Assembly: GCF_901933205.1 (NCBI RefSeq)
Contig: NC_044578.1
Span: 14,222,501-14,286,500 of the forward strand
Length of the DNA: 64,000 nucleotides
Reading direction: 5' to 3'
DNA from: Camarhynchus parvulus
Lineage: Eukaryota > Chordata > Aves > Passeriformes > Thraupidae
Shown: in pieces, positions 12,301 to 24,633 of the stretch
Position numbering within the stretch: position 1 is the first letter of the stretch
Layout: every line of letters starts with the position of its first letter
Translations under genes and position numbers: made by a program
Notes under the pieces: model-generated
Told to the model about the DNA's origin: nothing
Databases searched by the model: none
The model's input: only the letters and a program-made list of their open reading frames with translations

Positions 12301-15300
12301 CTTTTCTCATCCAAGTTACAAGATTGTGCTGCAAACAGCAGTTAAGACATTAAAAATATCCTTACAGAAGGGTGATAGGAGAAGGTAAAAGGCAAGAGGC
12401 GCCTGTTGCACCAGGACAGCACAGGGATGGTCAGTTCTATATACACAGGTGACCATTTGTATGTGTACGTAACATTTATCTTTTACAGTGAGAACACTCA
12501 ACCCCTGGAAACAACCAGGGACGTGGTAGAGTCTTCACCCCTGCAGGATTCCAAGCTGCAACTGCACAGGGTGGGGTAGGTGGTCTCACTTAGGCTCCTT
12601 GTTCTTCTGAAGGGTGAGCCACATGATCATCTGATGCCCTCTTCAGCCTGGGCTGGGCTGTTCTATTATACTGGCTTTAATACATTTGCCTTGCGCCTTC
12701 TGACACTTCAGCAGCATGAACACAGGAAAAAAAAAAAAAAAAAAAAAAAAGCTTTTGCAGGACAATGCAATCCAAGTCAAAACGAACTGACACCCCAAGC
12801 AACTGTAACATCAGCTGTGAGTTCAGCTGTTCAGCTTGAGTAGAAAGCCACACTTTACTTTGCCCAGCACTGTGGCTGTGTGAAAGCATAGAGCCTTTCC
12901 ATGGCCACAGAAACATGAAGAGCCCACACTGCCTCACAAACCAGGCCCCTCTGCCAGCCCATCCATTCAGTGTCCACAGAACAGCCACCAGCGTCCCCTC
13001 AGCTGAGCAGACCCCTACACAACACTGCCCCAAGGCAAGAGAGGGCTCAGACTCAAGCACCTACAACACAGCCCCTGCCAGACATGTGCAGTGATTTAGC
13101 ACAGTAAACATGCTTGTCTGCCCCTGTTTAATGGAGTTTATATGTGTTTGGGCACATTTATCACTGTCACATGCACTGCCAGCAACACATGCTGTTTTAC
13201 AGGCACATTTGACTACCCTGTTATATATGTCACATTCCCCATTGCTGAAGATAGGGTTTCTGAGTTATTTTAAAGTTACTCAGAAAACCTGCAATTTATT
13301 TTTGGGCAATAAGTTGAGGTGAATAAGTTGGTCAGAAAGCTATCAGTTGCTTACTACACCAAGCTACTGAAGTATCCAACAGCCACTCACACCTAATGGA
13401 AATGCTGAGTTAATGTATTAAAAGTGAAAAAGCAGCAAATCAAAATAGAAGAGCCCAAATATCTCAAAACCATTCTTGTAGCAAACAATAGGTGAAAGAG
13501 GACTACTGTTTTTCTGTGGCAGAATCCACAAGACAAACTGATCTGGATCCTCACCTGACAAACTGCACATCAGCTCTACTGATGTCAAAGGCTGTTAAGT
13601 TTCTCAGGTGCAGGCACAGTTCTAGACCTGTTCTGACATAAAACTTCAGAGCAGAAGTGTAAATGGCATTGAGAGAACAATTTATGATATATCAAATTGA
13701 AGCAATTAGGACGTAAGGTATGCATCACCTCTATCTACATCAGCAACTGGGCAAAAGAAAATTAAAAAACTAAAATGCACTTTTAAAAACTGTGTAAAAA
13801 GCAATTATTTCTATGTATCTAAATGAATGGAAGAATCTCTGCGTTTAACACTAAAGAAAAGTCTTTTTTACCTCTATATAAATTACTACTTTGACCAATG
13901 CAGTCCCTATCTCACATACTGCTTCAGAGACAAGGAATGGAGAAACTATTAAAATGGTAAAAAAAATCCCAGAATGTTGTAAAGATAGTTTGCTTTCTTC
14001 GATTACTATACACACTTATGCTAACAAAATTGTGATGAATTCATCAACTCGGGGATCACTTTTATAGAAGCAAAAGACAGAAAATACTTTGCTTAAAATT
14101 GAAATGGGAGGTGATTACAGCACACCCCCTCCAAGGCTCAGGCACGAGAGGTGAAGGGGGTGACCAGTGCCTGCTCCTCATCCTGGTGGTGATCCTCAGA
14201 GCATCCTCCATGGTGTATCTCATTGCAGAGAGGAGCAAGCACGTGTAAGAGTACTTTACTAACCAGATTTAAAGAGTTCAGTATCTCCAAAGCAGCATGA
14301 GTTTGCTGCAGGTATTCTAAACATCAGTGACCCTGCACACAAACCACAGGCAGCTCTGCTCAGACACTGGAGCTGCACCAAGGCATTCCTAGGCTGGAGC
14401 ACGGCGGCAATGCCAGGCACTGCCTGCTCAGGCTGCTCTCATGAACATTTCCTCTCCTCACTGGGTCTTGCGCGGCATGAAAAGCAGCTCTGCCCCTATC
14501 TTCCCCATCAGAGGATATAAACAGTTACTCAGGACAAATCAAAAACTGAAAAAGGCAATAACTATTTTGACAGAACTGCTCCCACTCCACAGTGTTACAT
14601 CCTGTTTCTCTCACCAGCAGGTCTTTATGGCATTGTCACCCCATGAAGCCAAAACAAATGCATGAATAAGCCCCTGACCTCCAAAAGCATGTGCACAAAC
14701 TCCCCAAAAACCCACCTAAAAACTGGCTCCACCTCTGCAGAAGAAAGAGGGAGCAGAGGGACCTTTCTGTCAAATCCCTAACCATTCAGGTATCTCACAC
14801 ATTGTGCAAGTATTTCACATCAATGCACTTCTGTCTTGTGAAACCAAAGCTCCTTGCACTTGAAAAACAGGTAAACCACAAAGCATCTTCCATCTGGGAA
14901 ATAAGCATTACATTTCAAAAACAATGTTTGTAACATGTGGAAGGAAAGGTGTAGATAGCATTTGCTGCCCAGTATACTCTGTGTATGTTGCTGGAAGCCT
15001 GCCTGCAACATGTAAGCATGCAAAATATTTGCATACATTGGCCCCAAAAGATGTATTTGGAAACCAGGACAATGGTCACAGGCTAAGTGGAGAAAGAGCC
15101 CTGTAGTTTTAATAGGAATTAAGCCAAGTTCCAGTTGGCACATATCTGGGTTAAGTGGGAATATGGGATCCATCTTCACTTGCCATAACATTGGAAAGAA
15201 ATTGTTTACAGTGACTCGTACCAGGATTTTCCACCCAGACAGCTAACTCAAGTACATTTTTAGTAGCAAAAGCACAATCCAGATCCTGGCAACCTTCAAT

Positions 15301-18300
15301 GCACCAATCCTACCAGGATGTCTCTCAGATACAGACACATGGGATGAGTCCACTCCTTATGAAGGCACTAATACCAACAGTTATCCTCCCCAAAAGCAAA
15401 AATACTGTAAATATTGTAAAAAACAGAAGGCACTATTCAGAGCTCTGTGGTGTAAATACGTCTCAGGAGCCAGCATTACAAAGGGATGCTTTCCTTCAAC
15501 AATTTGCATGTGATACACGCAGCTATAAAAACACACAGTTAAGAGCTCAGTCCTAAAGAGTTATAAAGAAAATTTACTTCAACATTTTACAGTGAAAAAA
15601 ATTCTCATATTGCATTTGTAACAAAAAAAAAATTCTATTTTTCAATGATAACCATTTTGTCTGTACAAGGAAACACATAATTAAAAACAGCCTCCAGGGT
15701 TCTTTCCACTTAAATTCTTCTCCCATAGACCTAAGAGCCTAAGCTGGGCTGTTTCTACATTATTAACTTGGAACCAAGTTACCTTCTTACTCCTATCTTT
15801 TGAATACATTTTATAAAGAAAATACATTCTTTTTTCCCAAGCTCTGCTATAAGGGTGCCTTATTTCTAATCAGTTTCTTTTTTAAAGACAACAAGGCTAG
15901 AATTATTCACTAAGGAATTACCTGACAAATCCTATTAACATAAATGGCATTTACTGTAGAAAGTAACCAGATTAATACCATGAGCTAGCAGTGTAAATTA
16001 AGACTATGGGACAAATTAGCACCTCTACAATTATGATCCATTGTACTGGAAATAGTATTTCCAGTTACAGGAAATACCTATTTGGTGCTCTGTTTGGAAA
16101 GACCCACAATAACAGAATTCTATCATTTATTCTTCCCATAAAAATATCTCCTGTCTAATAAAGACTCAAAAAAGCAAGCAAAAGGAAAAAAAAAACATTA
16201 CTATTTGCACTCTACAAAGTCGGAAATCAAAGTAAGGCAAAAATATCTAGAATGTTAAAGGCAAAATTGTTTCCATTGTCCAAAGAAGAAAACAGCAAAT
16301 GACAAAATAAACAAATATATATATTATCTAACATTTAGGCTCCAATGCCAACCAGTATTGACATATTATATATGACATCAATAAGAAAGGTAGGCAGACT
16401 TTTCCCCAAAGCTTTAATTTCTTATTTGATAGGAGTTACTGCTTAATGTAATCTCTACAAACAGAGACATCCATTTCATACCAGCTATGTAATTCAAACA
16501 AGGTCCTAACACAAATAAAGTGAAATTGGCCATGGTGCCTTTCATGTAGTAATTTTATATGGATGAGCTGTCATTTTAAATTTGACTGAAAATAACTGTA
16601 GATACTTTAACTGGATTAAAAAGAACTAAGCCACTTCTCCATAATAAAGCCAATTACTAAGCAGCAGGGATCCACTTCATCATCAATTAATCTATTCAAT
16701 GTGATCACCACCCAACACATAGAAGGAGAGCTGCATTTGAAGTACCTTAATTAACTAAATGCATAACAAACAATCAGGTGGAATAACTTCTCTCCCCGTT
16801 TCAGGAAACTCTTGAAATCGACAACTTTGCTTTCAGAAATAAACGCATCTTTAGTATGAAAACAAGTTTGACATTTTTCTTCTTACAGAAAGGGACTAAC
16901 TTCTTTAAAAAAAAGAAATAGTCACCCACGTATGGAGAGATTAACCAACTAAGTGGAGGCCAAGCAGTCTGCAGGACACACACGGCCTTCCTAAATAACC
17001 ACATTTAGTGACCTCTACAAAGCATCTAGAGCCCCAATAATGACAAAAATCTACCAAAGAACATACTATCTCATCTGCCTTGCAAGCAAATAAAACTGGT
17101 CTAAGTATTTAAAACACCTATAAAGTGAGTTATTTGTAATAAATGCCCAAAAACTTTAACACACTTTGCAACTAAAAATATGCTTGTATCTGCAGCATTT
17201 CCATGAAAAGAACAAAATGTGAGCCCCCGAAGACCAGGAGTTTTTTCTTCTGCTGTTAACAGCAGTTGCTCTGGTGCTTTGAAAACAAACCCTATTCCCA
17301 GAAGGAATATCTCTACACCAGGAATTCAGGCACAGCAGCTCCCAGTACACAGGGACATGGAGCCAGAGACTGCCAAGATGGTGAGGCTGGATGGGGACAA
17401 CCCAAAAAGAAGTTCCTCCAGAAGGCAATGCACACCTGGGCTCCCACACCAATGCTTCAGGTCCTTTCTGATGAACCAGGCAGAAATACAGGCTCTTAAA
17501 TGTCAGTGTAAAGTGCAACCTTTCTCCAAAGAAAGGAACCTGGAATTCCCTGTCTCCTGAACTTTACGCTGTTTCTGACTTTGAACAGGACACCAGAGTT
17601 AAGGTCGAGATAATATGAGGCACGTAAGTAATTAAAAGTAATACCTTTTTGGAAAGGGTTGGGAGAGTTTTTTCTACTTACTTTTGTTTGGTGTGGTTTT
17701 ATATTTGTTTGGGGTTTTTTAACAGACTGGGAAAAATCCTTAACATGATGCTGAATTCACACACTAATGGAATTATGGAAACGAGACTATCAAACACTCA
17801 GCCAAAGATAACAAGGAACAAAGAGACTGCCTTCTGAAAGTGAAAACCACTCTTCTGCAGTCTATTAGATTAGCCTGAGACAGTCAACAAGACAGTAATT
17901 ACACAAAGCGACGTGATGAATAGCATTTACATGGTCTACCAAAAGGTCTTTATTAAAAAGTCCCAGACAGCAAGTTAAAGAAACTTCTGCAGACATTAAG
18001 TAGCTTTGAGGCAGGAATCCAAGGCCAGGGCTAGACACCAGCTGACAAAGGAAACCCAGTGTGTCCTCACTTTACCAAGCTCGTTTTGTAAAACTTTTGT
18101 CTTCAGTGAGGTGGGGGTCAGAGGGAACCCAGGCCAATCACACCTGGACATGCCATGAACAAACGGACTGGGAAACAACTGCGCACCTCTGCACCTAGCA
18201 GGCATCAGTCTCACAATCTAAGGCATTTTCAATGCACTCAACATGCGTTCCCACCAAATAACATAAGAGGTGGAGAAAGAGAAAAAGACATAACAAAGGA

Positions 18301-21300
18301 ACGCTTATGTTCCTGGGCAGTCTTACCTGTGGAAGGACACTTGAAGGCAGGATTGTCCTCTGCTGCGGGCACAGCGGGAGCCTTGCAGGCAAACCTCGGC
18401 AGGGGCTGCTGCGGGTGTTCCCCGGGCTGTGCGGCATCTGCCGGGCTGCCCTCAGCGGGCTGTGCCGCCCGGCCGCCCCCCGCGCCCTCCGCGGGGCGTG
18501 TGGCTCCCTCATGGGGACTCGCGGTCACCCCAGAGTCACCCCCGGGGTGGCCTTTGTACCGAACCGACGGGGAGCCCACAGCAACAAGGCTATTCACAGC
18601 AGAAGGGTGCACCCCGAGCAGGTCGGGCTCATCGTCTTCAGGGATGGGGTTGTACCATATTTCTCCTTCATCATCCGCGTCGCCGTCCTCGCCGCAGTCG
18701 GGGCGGCGCTGCCCAGCGCGGCCGGGCCCGGGCGGGCGCAGCTCCGCGCCGGCCTGCAGGGAGCCCAGGGCACGGCGGGCTCCGGCAGCGGCACGGGAGA
18801 CCTGGGTGCCGGGACAGGCATCTTATAGGCATCTTCTTCTTCCAGGGGAGGAGGGGGCCGCCGGTGGGTGCTCTGCTGCAGCCAGCTGCGTTTCTTGGAA
18901 ACGGTGATGCTGTTCACCTGCGGCCTGTGCTCGGGCACCTCGCCGGCCTGGGGGCACTCGGGCTCCTTCCTGCTTCTCGAAGCTATGTAAACATTTTCTA
19001 TGAAATCTGTTCCCAGAAAGGAAGGCAAAAAGAGAAGGAAAGACAAATGTTTAGAATATCGTTTGGCTTTTGACAGATGAACACGTTTGCTGTCGTATAA
19101 CACTTGCATCAGACCTCATCCGAAAGGACAAAAGATAAAGTGATATGAGCACAAAATTAGATTTCAGCGCATCAAAGCAGAATGTGCACATAGGTAATAA
19201 AGAGCCAGGCATGTTTGGCTGTATTTTTAACACCACGTAATTTAGATAAATGGCAGTGAGATAGCTCTGCTGAAAGGTCATGCATACTTCCGCAGAAATG
19301 GCTGCTTTTTTCTGCCAAGTTCAGGTGCAACTGGTTTGAAAAGTTACTACACAGTACTTCTCCAGTTTAGTTGTGCCAATGAAGAAACAGTCCCAATGTA
19401 CTACTTAAATGGCTACAAAATCCCCACATATATTAATTTCTAGATTTCTATATACAGGTGATGATATATCCTACACCAGAACCTCTAGAAAGGACTGTCC
19501 TTACCAGCTTTATCCAACAATTAAGACAGTAGCATCCCCTGATTTGGGGGGAATAAAACAAAGCACACCATCATGAAAATAAAGAAGGAGAAAGAAGAAA
19601 TGCAGAGAAGTTTTTAAACAACAAAAATTTCACACAAGAAGTAAACAAATTCCACTGACTGTTCTCAAAACTTGAGAGTTTCATTGAAGCAACAGACAAA
19701 CACTTAATTGTCCATGAAAAGTGCTGCTCACACTTGAGCCCCCTGTCAGAGCACAGCCAAGCTCCACTCAGCAGCAGTGCCATACCCCCCTGGCTGCAGC
19801 ACATCAGGGAGCTGCAACCCCTGCACTAGGACTGGAAGAAAAGCTGCAAACACATCCAAATTTAAATCCGGGAGCAGGTCAGGTAACCCTCATGCTGCTC
19901 TGCACACCAGGACAACCCACACTGGGCTCACTCAGCCATTGAGGCTGAACGGGGATAACTGGGTTCACATAAACAGACAACCTCTTTTCACATGAAGCAT
20001 TCTGCAACTGGAAATTCCAGATGGAAGCAGCTATTCATTACTGCTTGAACATTATTCTTAGCAAAGAATTATTTTCACACCAATAATGGATGTTAAAATA
20101 TGGGCACCTTTCTGGTGGACTCATAGAGCAGCTCCGTAAATCCAGCCAAGTTTGCTGTAGAAAGGGAGACATGAAAAAGACTCATTTGAACACCTTCCCT
20201 TTGACCCTCTTTTTAGGTTTGTACTTTAATGATAGAAGAGATCCTTGATAAGATCTGAAACACCACCATTTTATTTGATGAAAGATTCATCATTCGGTGA
20301 TTTTTCAAAAGCATAGTTTGCTTGTTCAGCTAAACTGCAGTATTATCACTGTTTTTGATTTGAAGAGTTAACTTGTTTCAAAGAATTAACAAAATTAATC
20401 ATGCTCCTTTTGAAGCCTTTGCACACCTCCACTGAAGTGCTTTGCTACACTTGGGGCCTAAGTCAGTCAGGTAACAGAATCTGAGGGAAATGTGCATGCA
20501 GATGTCTTGTCAAAAGTTTCAGTGATTTGGCAGCAATCATGCTCCTTCCCCCACCCACAGCCTAGAAATGGAAGCATGCTGTTGTAATGGTTCCTCCTTA
20601 CACACTGTCACACTACAATTTCAAGTAAGAAATAATCAAAAGGATAGGAAACTAATCTGCAATGGGCATAGGGCTATGCCTACGTTTCCAAGAAGTCTCT
20701 TTGGGTCAGGGACTTCTCGAGTAGGCATTCTCCTGCCAGTGACAAATATCCCAAAGTCCTTGCTTCATTCCAAGGCTGGTCCCTGCTCTGGTGACATAAA
20801 TAGATGGAGCATCTGAGCGCTGTATTTCCACAAACAAAAATATCTGCTACTTCCTGCTCTGCTGTACAAACACGGGTCCTTCCGCACTCGTTAGGGCAGA
20901 CTGCAATTCCCAAAACAGCAGCTCCTAAGCAGCACAGTGTGCCTAAGCACACACCCAGGGACACATCTGGTGTGAGCCTCAGGCTGCTCTCCAGTCCTAG
21001 CAGCAGAAAACTTTGTTTTCAACATCCACCCAGGTATCTCTATAACGAGCCATCTGCAAAAGCATAGTGCAGAACCATCAATGCAGAGCCTCCAGCCTCT
21101 TCCACCAAGGCTGCCCACAGGGACACTCCACCTTCCACAGGACTCAGGATGACCCCAACTGATCAGCCACATGCTGCCAGAGGTCACCGATTGGAAATGC
21201 CCACTGAAACTCATCCACATTACACACTTACACATACATCTCCCAGTTGCAGTTTCTGCAACTGCTAGCAGTATTTGCAAGCACTGCTTCCCCTTTATTC

Positions 21301-22528
21301 GAACTTGGCCCTGATCCTGAAAGCCCTTATGCCTGTGTTTATTTTAGTAACAAACTGGTTCACATGCAAGTATCTGCACAACCAGTGGTTCAATATCACA
21401 GAGCTAGTTTTCAATGTTATTAGCTGTTACAGGAGGGAGTCAATTTTAAATAAATACAAAGCTCTGAGAGACCTACAGGTCAGGAACATACTTTTTGTTC
21501 TAGAGCAATGCTTCATTCAGAAGAATGCTGCCTACTATAGGCATTTTCACATACTTACTTAATATTACATTTAATATAGTTAAGACCTTGTCTCCACACA
21601 AATACCAAACATGACAACAGTTCCTTTTCAAAAGGCTTCAATATGGTGTTCAAGAAAAAAAAAAAAAGTAAGGTATTTCCTTCACCTTTCACTCCACTGA
21701 CAAAAAAATTAAATAAATCAGTATTTCAAGTTACGCTATAACAGTACCGACACGTGTATGCTCAGAAATCAAAGCGTCAATGCTTCAACTCAACTGCAGT
21801 CAAGGCTGACCTTATGCCAAGTCCGTGGGCACAGAAAATACTTCGCCACGATACCATGCCTTGCTTTGCAGATTGCATGGAAGCAGGGAACAGCTTTATC
21901 CAGCCTCTCCATATATGGATCAAACAACTCTCAGTTCTTCTGGCTGATATTTAAACACGTTCTCTTTCACTAGGTTTCCTAACAAAAGTGTAAGATATAA
22001 CCACTATATATTCAAATGGAACAACGACAAGACTGAAAACTGATCTATAAAATTTCGAGTGCATCTTTAAAAAGCGAACGAACCAACCAAGCCCAGGGGG
22101 CAAACAGCAGCCGAGGAGTGACAAGCAGATGTGGGAGATGAGGAGCAGGGACGCGCACCCAGCGCTGGTCGAAGCCCCAGGAGCTCTCGCTTTCACGCGG
22201 AACTCCCGCTCCCAAAAGAAGCGCAGGTACCGATGGCACGCTGCCGCCGCCGAGGAGCGATCCGAGACCCAAGCTCCCGCCCGGCCCCGGCGCGGCGCCC
22301 CGGGCAGCGGGCACAGAGCATCCCGGTGCCGCGGGAGCCCCCGCCCGGCGCTGGCCGGCAGGTGGAGGAGCAGGAGCGGCCGCGGGCGGGCAGCCGGAGC
22401 CTCGCGGCCGAGCACTTACCCTGCGGGGCGCAGACCCCGCCGTGGCGGTGCCCGGCGCCCGCCGCCGCGCCTCGCTGGGACCTTCTGCCCCGCAGCTTGG
22501 AGAGCGTCCTACGGAGCGGGTCGGCCAT
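104..22528 (-). CDS. SYDE2: SYDE2 gene, coding span in window (6 exons, 3' end missing)
   Basis: This is the synapse-defective Rho GTPase-activating protein homologue 2. The family stimulates GTP hydrolysis by Rho-type GTPases and is linked to cytoskeleton control. Six exons (22528-22420, 19006-18327, 9842-8743, 6043-5917, 1366-1185, 335-104) have GT-AG borders and give about 810 codons. Order: a basic N terminus beginning [11 protein letters not shown], a long disordered proline/serine/acidic part, a C2 domain near residues 455-580, then a RhoGAP domain from about residue 590. The RhoGAP part shows the arginine-finger segment [20 protein letters not shown] and [17 protein letters not shown]. 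Codon phases agree at every junction, but exon 2 contains one internal frame break (see findings). The last exon carries on past the open phase-1 donor at 104, beyond the window. Similarity to SYDE2 rather than SYDE1 is judged from remembered exon sequences and from the neighbours C1orf52, BCL10 and DDAH1. Confidence 0.93.
336..1184 (-). other. SYDE2: SYDE2 intron 5
   Basis: Spliced out between exons 5 and 6 (849 bases). A minus-strand open stretch at 391-585 contains the words [14 protein letters not shown], which by chance recall the C2 end, but it has no usable splice context. No repeat is recognised. Confidence 0.85.
1185..1366 (-). CDS. SYDE2: SYDE2 exon 5: RhoGAP middle part
   Basis: It encodes [20 protein letters not shown] and on to [10 protein letters not shown]. 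The [12 protein letters not shown] motif is the conserved helix of RhoGAP domains that contacts the GTPase. The acceptor is tcattag|GTGTCC and the donor is AAG|gtgagt. The exon ends in phase 0. Confidence 0.93.
1367..5916 (-). other. SYDE2: SYDE2 intron 4
   Basis: A 4.55 kb intron. It holds one CR1 3'-end fragment (about 4699-4766). The rest is AT-rich single-copy-looking sequence with no convincing exon. Confidence 0.85.
4699..4766 (+). mobile_element. CR1 LINE 3'-end fragment
   Basis: The words ggctggatttgacgatcttt, aaggtctttttaacctaaac and attctatgattctat match the avian CR1 tail, in plus orientation, antisense to SYDE2. Only the last 70 or so bases are recognisable; the 5' side is lost or too diverged. 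Confidence 0.8.
5917..6043 (-). CDS. SYDE2: SYDE2 exon 4: RhoGAP arginine finger
   Basis: It encodes [20 protein letters not shown] and on to PDINVITG. The Arg in YRLCGS is at the position of the catalytic arginine finger of RhoGAP domains, so the GAP is expected to be active. Borders are ttgcag|GTGGTG and ACAG|gtaaga. The exon starts in phase 0 and ends with the first base of a Gly codon, completed by exon 5. Confidence 0.93.
6044..8742 (-). other. SYDE2: SYDE2 intron 3
   Basis: A 2.7 kb intron. It contains a two-copy tandem duplication (6092-6188) right upstream of exon 4 and a possible retroelement remnant (8216-8428). No other feature is seen. Confidence 0.85.
6092..6188. repeat. two-copy 48-49 bp tandem duplication
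   Basis: Copy 1 (6092-6140) and copy 2 (6141-6188) share gtgactgca, tgtgccatcagagagcccag and cagcagcagctg, and differ by a few bases. The copies abut exactly. The unit ends in a short CAG run. Confidence 0.9.
8743..9842 (-). CDS. SYDE2: SYDE2 exon 3: linker, C2 domain and start of RhoGAP
   Basis: This is one uninterrupted 1100-base exon. It begins [19 protein letters not shown], followed by [10 protein letters not shown] and the conserved basic segment [17 protein letters not shown], then a serine-rich linker. The C2 domain lies at roughly 9261-8890: it starts near [16 protein letters not shown], contains [17 protein letters not shown] and [14 protein letters not shown], and ends about [13 protein letters not shown]. 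The RhoGAP domain opens near 8845 with [19 protein letters not shown] and [14 protein letters not shown]. The acceptor is at 9843-9844 and the donor begins at 8742; the exon ends in phase 0. Confidence 0.93.
11231..11248 (+). repeat. (AAAG)n simple repeat
   Basis: Four consecutive AAAG-type units lie in the intron. It is short and low-complexity. Confidence 0.85.
12727..12750 (+). repeat. A24 homopolymer
   Basis: An uninterrupted run of A. No recognisable retroposed sequence precedes it, so it may be either a simple run or the tail of a decayed retrocopy. Confidence 0.9.
18327..19006 (-). CDS. SYDE2: SYDE2 exon 2, with an internal frame break
   Basis: The exon opens with [17 protein letters not shown] and [10 protein letters not shown], then [14 protein letters not shown] proline-rich sequence (here [12 protein letters not shown]). 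The conserved acidic block [15 protein letters not shown] and the end PAFKCPSTG are in a different frame. The acceptor is after aacag and the donor is G|gtaaga. Length is 680 bases, whereas the phases of both neighbouring exons require a multiple of three. The second half has an Ala/Gly/Pro-rich stretch (about 18400-18520) coming from very GC-rich DNA. No GT-AG mini-intron that I tried fixes the phase. Confidence 0.85.
19007..22419 (-). other. SYDE2: SYDE2 intron 1
   Basis: A 3.4 kb intron between the CpG-island exon 1 and exon 2, with the phase carried as G|AT. No repeats or additional exons are recognised. Confidence 0.85.
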
Positions 22529-22970
22529 GCCTGGCGCTGCCTCCGCGCCGCGCTCAGCGGGCGCTGCCCCCCGGCCCGCGGGAGCGCGCAGCCCCCGAGC
22601 GCCGCGGCGGCCCCGCCGGCAGCCCCGGCCCCGACCGCCCCATGGCGCCGCCGCCGCGCGCGCCCGGCCTCGGCTCCGCCGCGCACATACTTGGCATAGC
22701 TGAGCGGGGTGAGAGGGCGCCCGCGCCGCGCATGCGCCACGGCCCTGCCCCGCCCGCGCGGGGTCGCCCCGGGGGAACCGGGCTGCTGAGGGGCGGGCCG
22801 TGCGCGCCGGGCCCGGGAGTGCCGAGCCCGGAGCCGAGCCGGGCCCCGTGCTGTGCCCGCCGCGGAGAATGCCGTACCCCTGGAGCCGCGCCGGGGCCCA
22901 GGAGTGCCGTACCCCCTGGCCCCGGGCGCAGTGCGGGCACGGACTCCCCATCGGTACCCCGTTCCCCACG
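22130..22970 (-). promoter_or_regulatory. SYDE2: CpG-island promoter and 5'UTR of SYDE2
   Basis: The block is very rich in G, C and CpG and surrounds exon 1, in contrast to the AT-rich flanks. Long open frames on both strands here are side effects of the base composition. No TATA box is evident, as is usual for CpG-island promoters. The transcription start cannot be fixed from the sequence. Confidence 0.8.
22420..22528 (-). CDS. SYDE2: SYDE2 exon 1 (coding part)
   Basis: The start codon is at 22528-22526 and the exon encodes [20 protein letters not shown] and 16 more residues, ending at a strong donor (G then gtaagt). The peptide is rich in Arg and Lys. The frame stays open for several hundred bases upstream, but that part is CpG-island sequence with no family resemblance, and a G at -3 with a G after the ATG supports this start. 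The last base G pairs with AT of exon 2 to make the Asp of DFIENV. Confidence 0.8.
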
Positions 22971-24633
22971 GCTGCCCCAAGTGTCATCATCTCCTTCGGC
23001 CGCCATGTGCGTGGCGTTTGACCAAGACCAAAAGAATCGCAGCATATTTTAAATACTTATTTTCCCTTGTTGTTGGCTCCCCCCGTCCCTAAAGGAACAA
23101 GTCTCTGGGCTGAAAACCCACTTCTATCCCCGGGCTCAGGCTGTGCGTGTGGCAGTTCTCAGCTCCCGGCGGTTCTCCGCAGCTCTTAGCAGCTGTTACT
23201 GTCCCAGCCCAAATGCCACGCCGGTGGAAGACAGCATTAGGACAGGGCAAATAGTGTGCTGAGGCTGCTCGAGTGGGCAAAACTCCAGTTTTGGTATACG
23301 TGCTGCTCAGCTACATCCTGCATTGGTTCCATTAGCAAATGTACAGCCCTTCAAAACTGATCTTAGGAGATGATATGCCATTGATTTTTTACCAAGATAA
23401 AGTACTGAGATGGATTCGTTGGTTAATGTGTACCTGAGTCTACATCTCCTACGTTTAATTTCATTATTAACAGCTTCAGGACCATATTTTGCAGCTTTTC
23501 ATGTGGCAGAGTTCACAAACAATCTGCAGTACACCTGTCTTGTGGTGGGTGAGCAGAGGACTCACTGCCATCTCCTACCCGTTGGCTGTGGGTTGGCTGT
23601 CACCTCGCTGTGGAAGGCAGCCAGGAGCAGCCAGGCATTCCATGCATTCTACATGCCCAGCACAGCACTCAAATCCTGGACCAAAGGAAGTGCTTGTTTG
23701 GTTCTGGAGAAAGCACCATGCCACATAAGAGCATCGCACATATTCATAGATTTCCTCTCTTACTAAATTTTGAGGAAGGTCGAACAATTTGCTCATCTGA
23801 AACTAAATCTTCCTGAAGAACAAATTAGATTAAATTTTTGAATCTTTAAATGTGAGATACCAACAGTAGTAACCCAGTAATACCTGTATTTCTGCAAAGT
23901 AAAAACAACTCATTACAGAGTAGTTGTGTTTTCTCTTCATCTAAAATAAATGTCACAGTAGTTACTGTATATCACAGTGCAACAACTTGAAATGCTATCT
24001 TGCCATCCAGTCTTTTGAAACCACTTACATTCCTTTAAATACACATATTGTGAAATAACTGTATACGGGTTTCAGAGCAAGATGTGAAACCATTCCAGAA
24101 TGCCTTTGGTTGGGAAAAATCCCAGAAGGTGGTGGTTGGAATGATCCCAGTACTCACTGCTGTGCAGATGGGAAACTGTGAGTCCCAATGGATCTGCCCC
24201 CGTGGCCTCAGATCCTGCTCCTTCTGGCAGCTGCATTTCAGCACCCATGGACTGGGTTTGGAACTGCATCTCAGGCAAATCAAGTGCAAGAAATGCATAA
24301 ACCCAAAACTGCCAATGCTTTTCTGACAGCACACTTGCTGTGTACTGTCCATGTCTGTCTCAAGCATGCATCTGTCTCCAGCAAATTCATCCACAATTAT
24401 ACTTTCTTCATTTTCCAAAGGCCCAGGTAAAGGAAAAGCCCAGCACCACCTCACCTGAATTGATCTTACCTGTTTAGGTGGTTTTCTTTCCCAATAAAAA
24501 TCTTTGATTTCTAGCTGGAATCAATATGTAAAGCTAAGCTTTTTACTATACCTCTCAGAACTGATCTGTAAGGATACAGGAAGAAGAAAGTATAAACAAA
24601 TTTGATATTGTTGTTGTGCATGTCATAATTAGA

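Larger units (their letters stand above)
9843..18326 (-). other. SYDE2: SYDE2 intron 2
   Basis: An 8.5 kb intron without any exon whose phase would be needed: exon 2 and exon 3 join cleanly as Thr-Gly-Phe. It holds an AAAG simple repeat near 11231-11248 and a 24-base A run at 12727-12750. The rest is ordinary AT-rich intron. Confidence 0.85.

Noticed and set aside
18752..18799. A mini-intron (CAG|GTCTCC to CTGCAG) to explain the SYDE2 frame break
   Set aside because: It would be 48 bases, a multiple of three, so it does not repair the frame, and it is too short for a normal vertebrate intron.
22129..23052. Long plus-strand open frame over the SYDE2 CpG island
   Set aside because: Arg/Pro/Ala-rich translation typical of GC-rich DNA. 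Stops are rare there in every frame and the minus strand carries the real exon 1.
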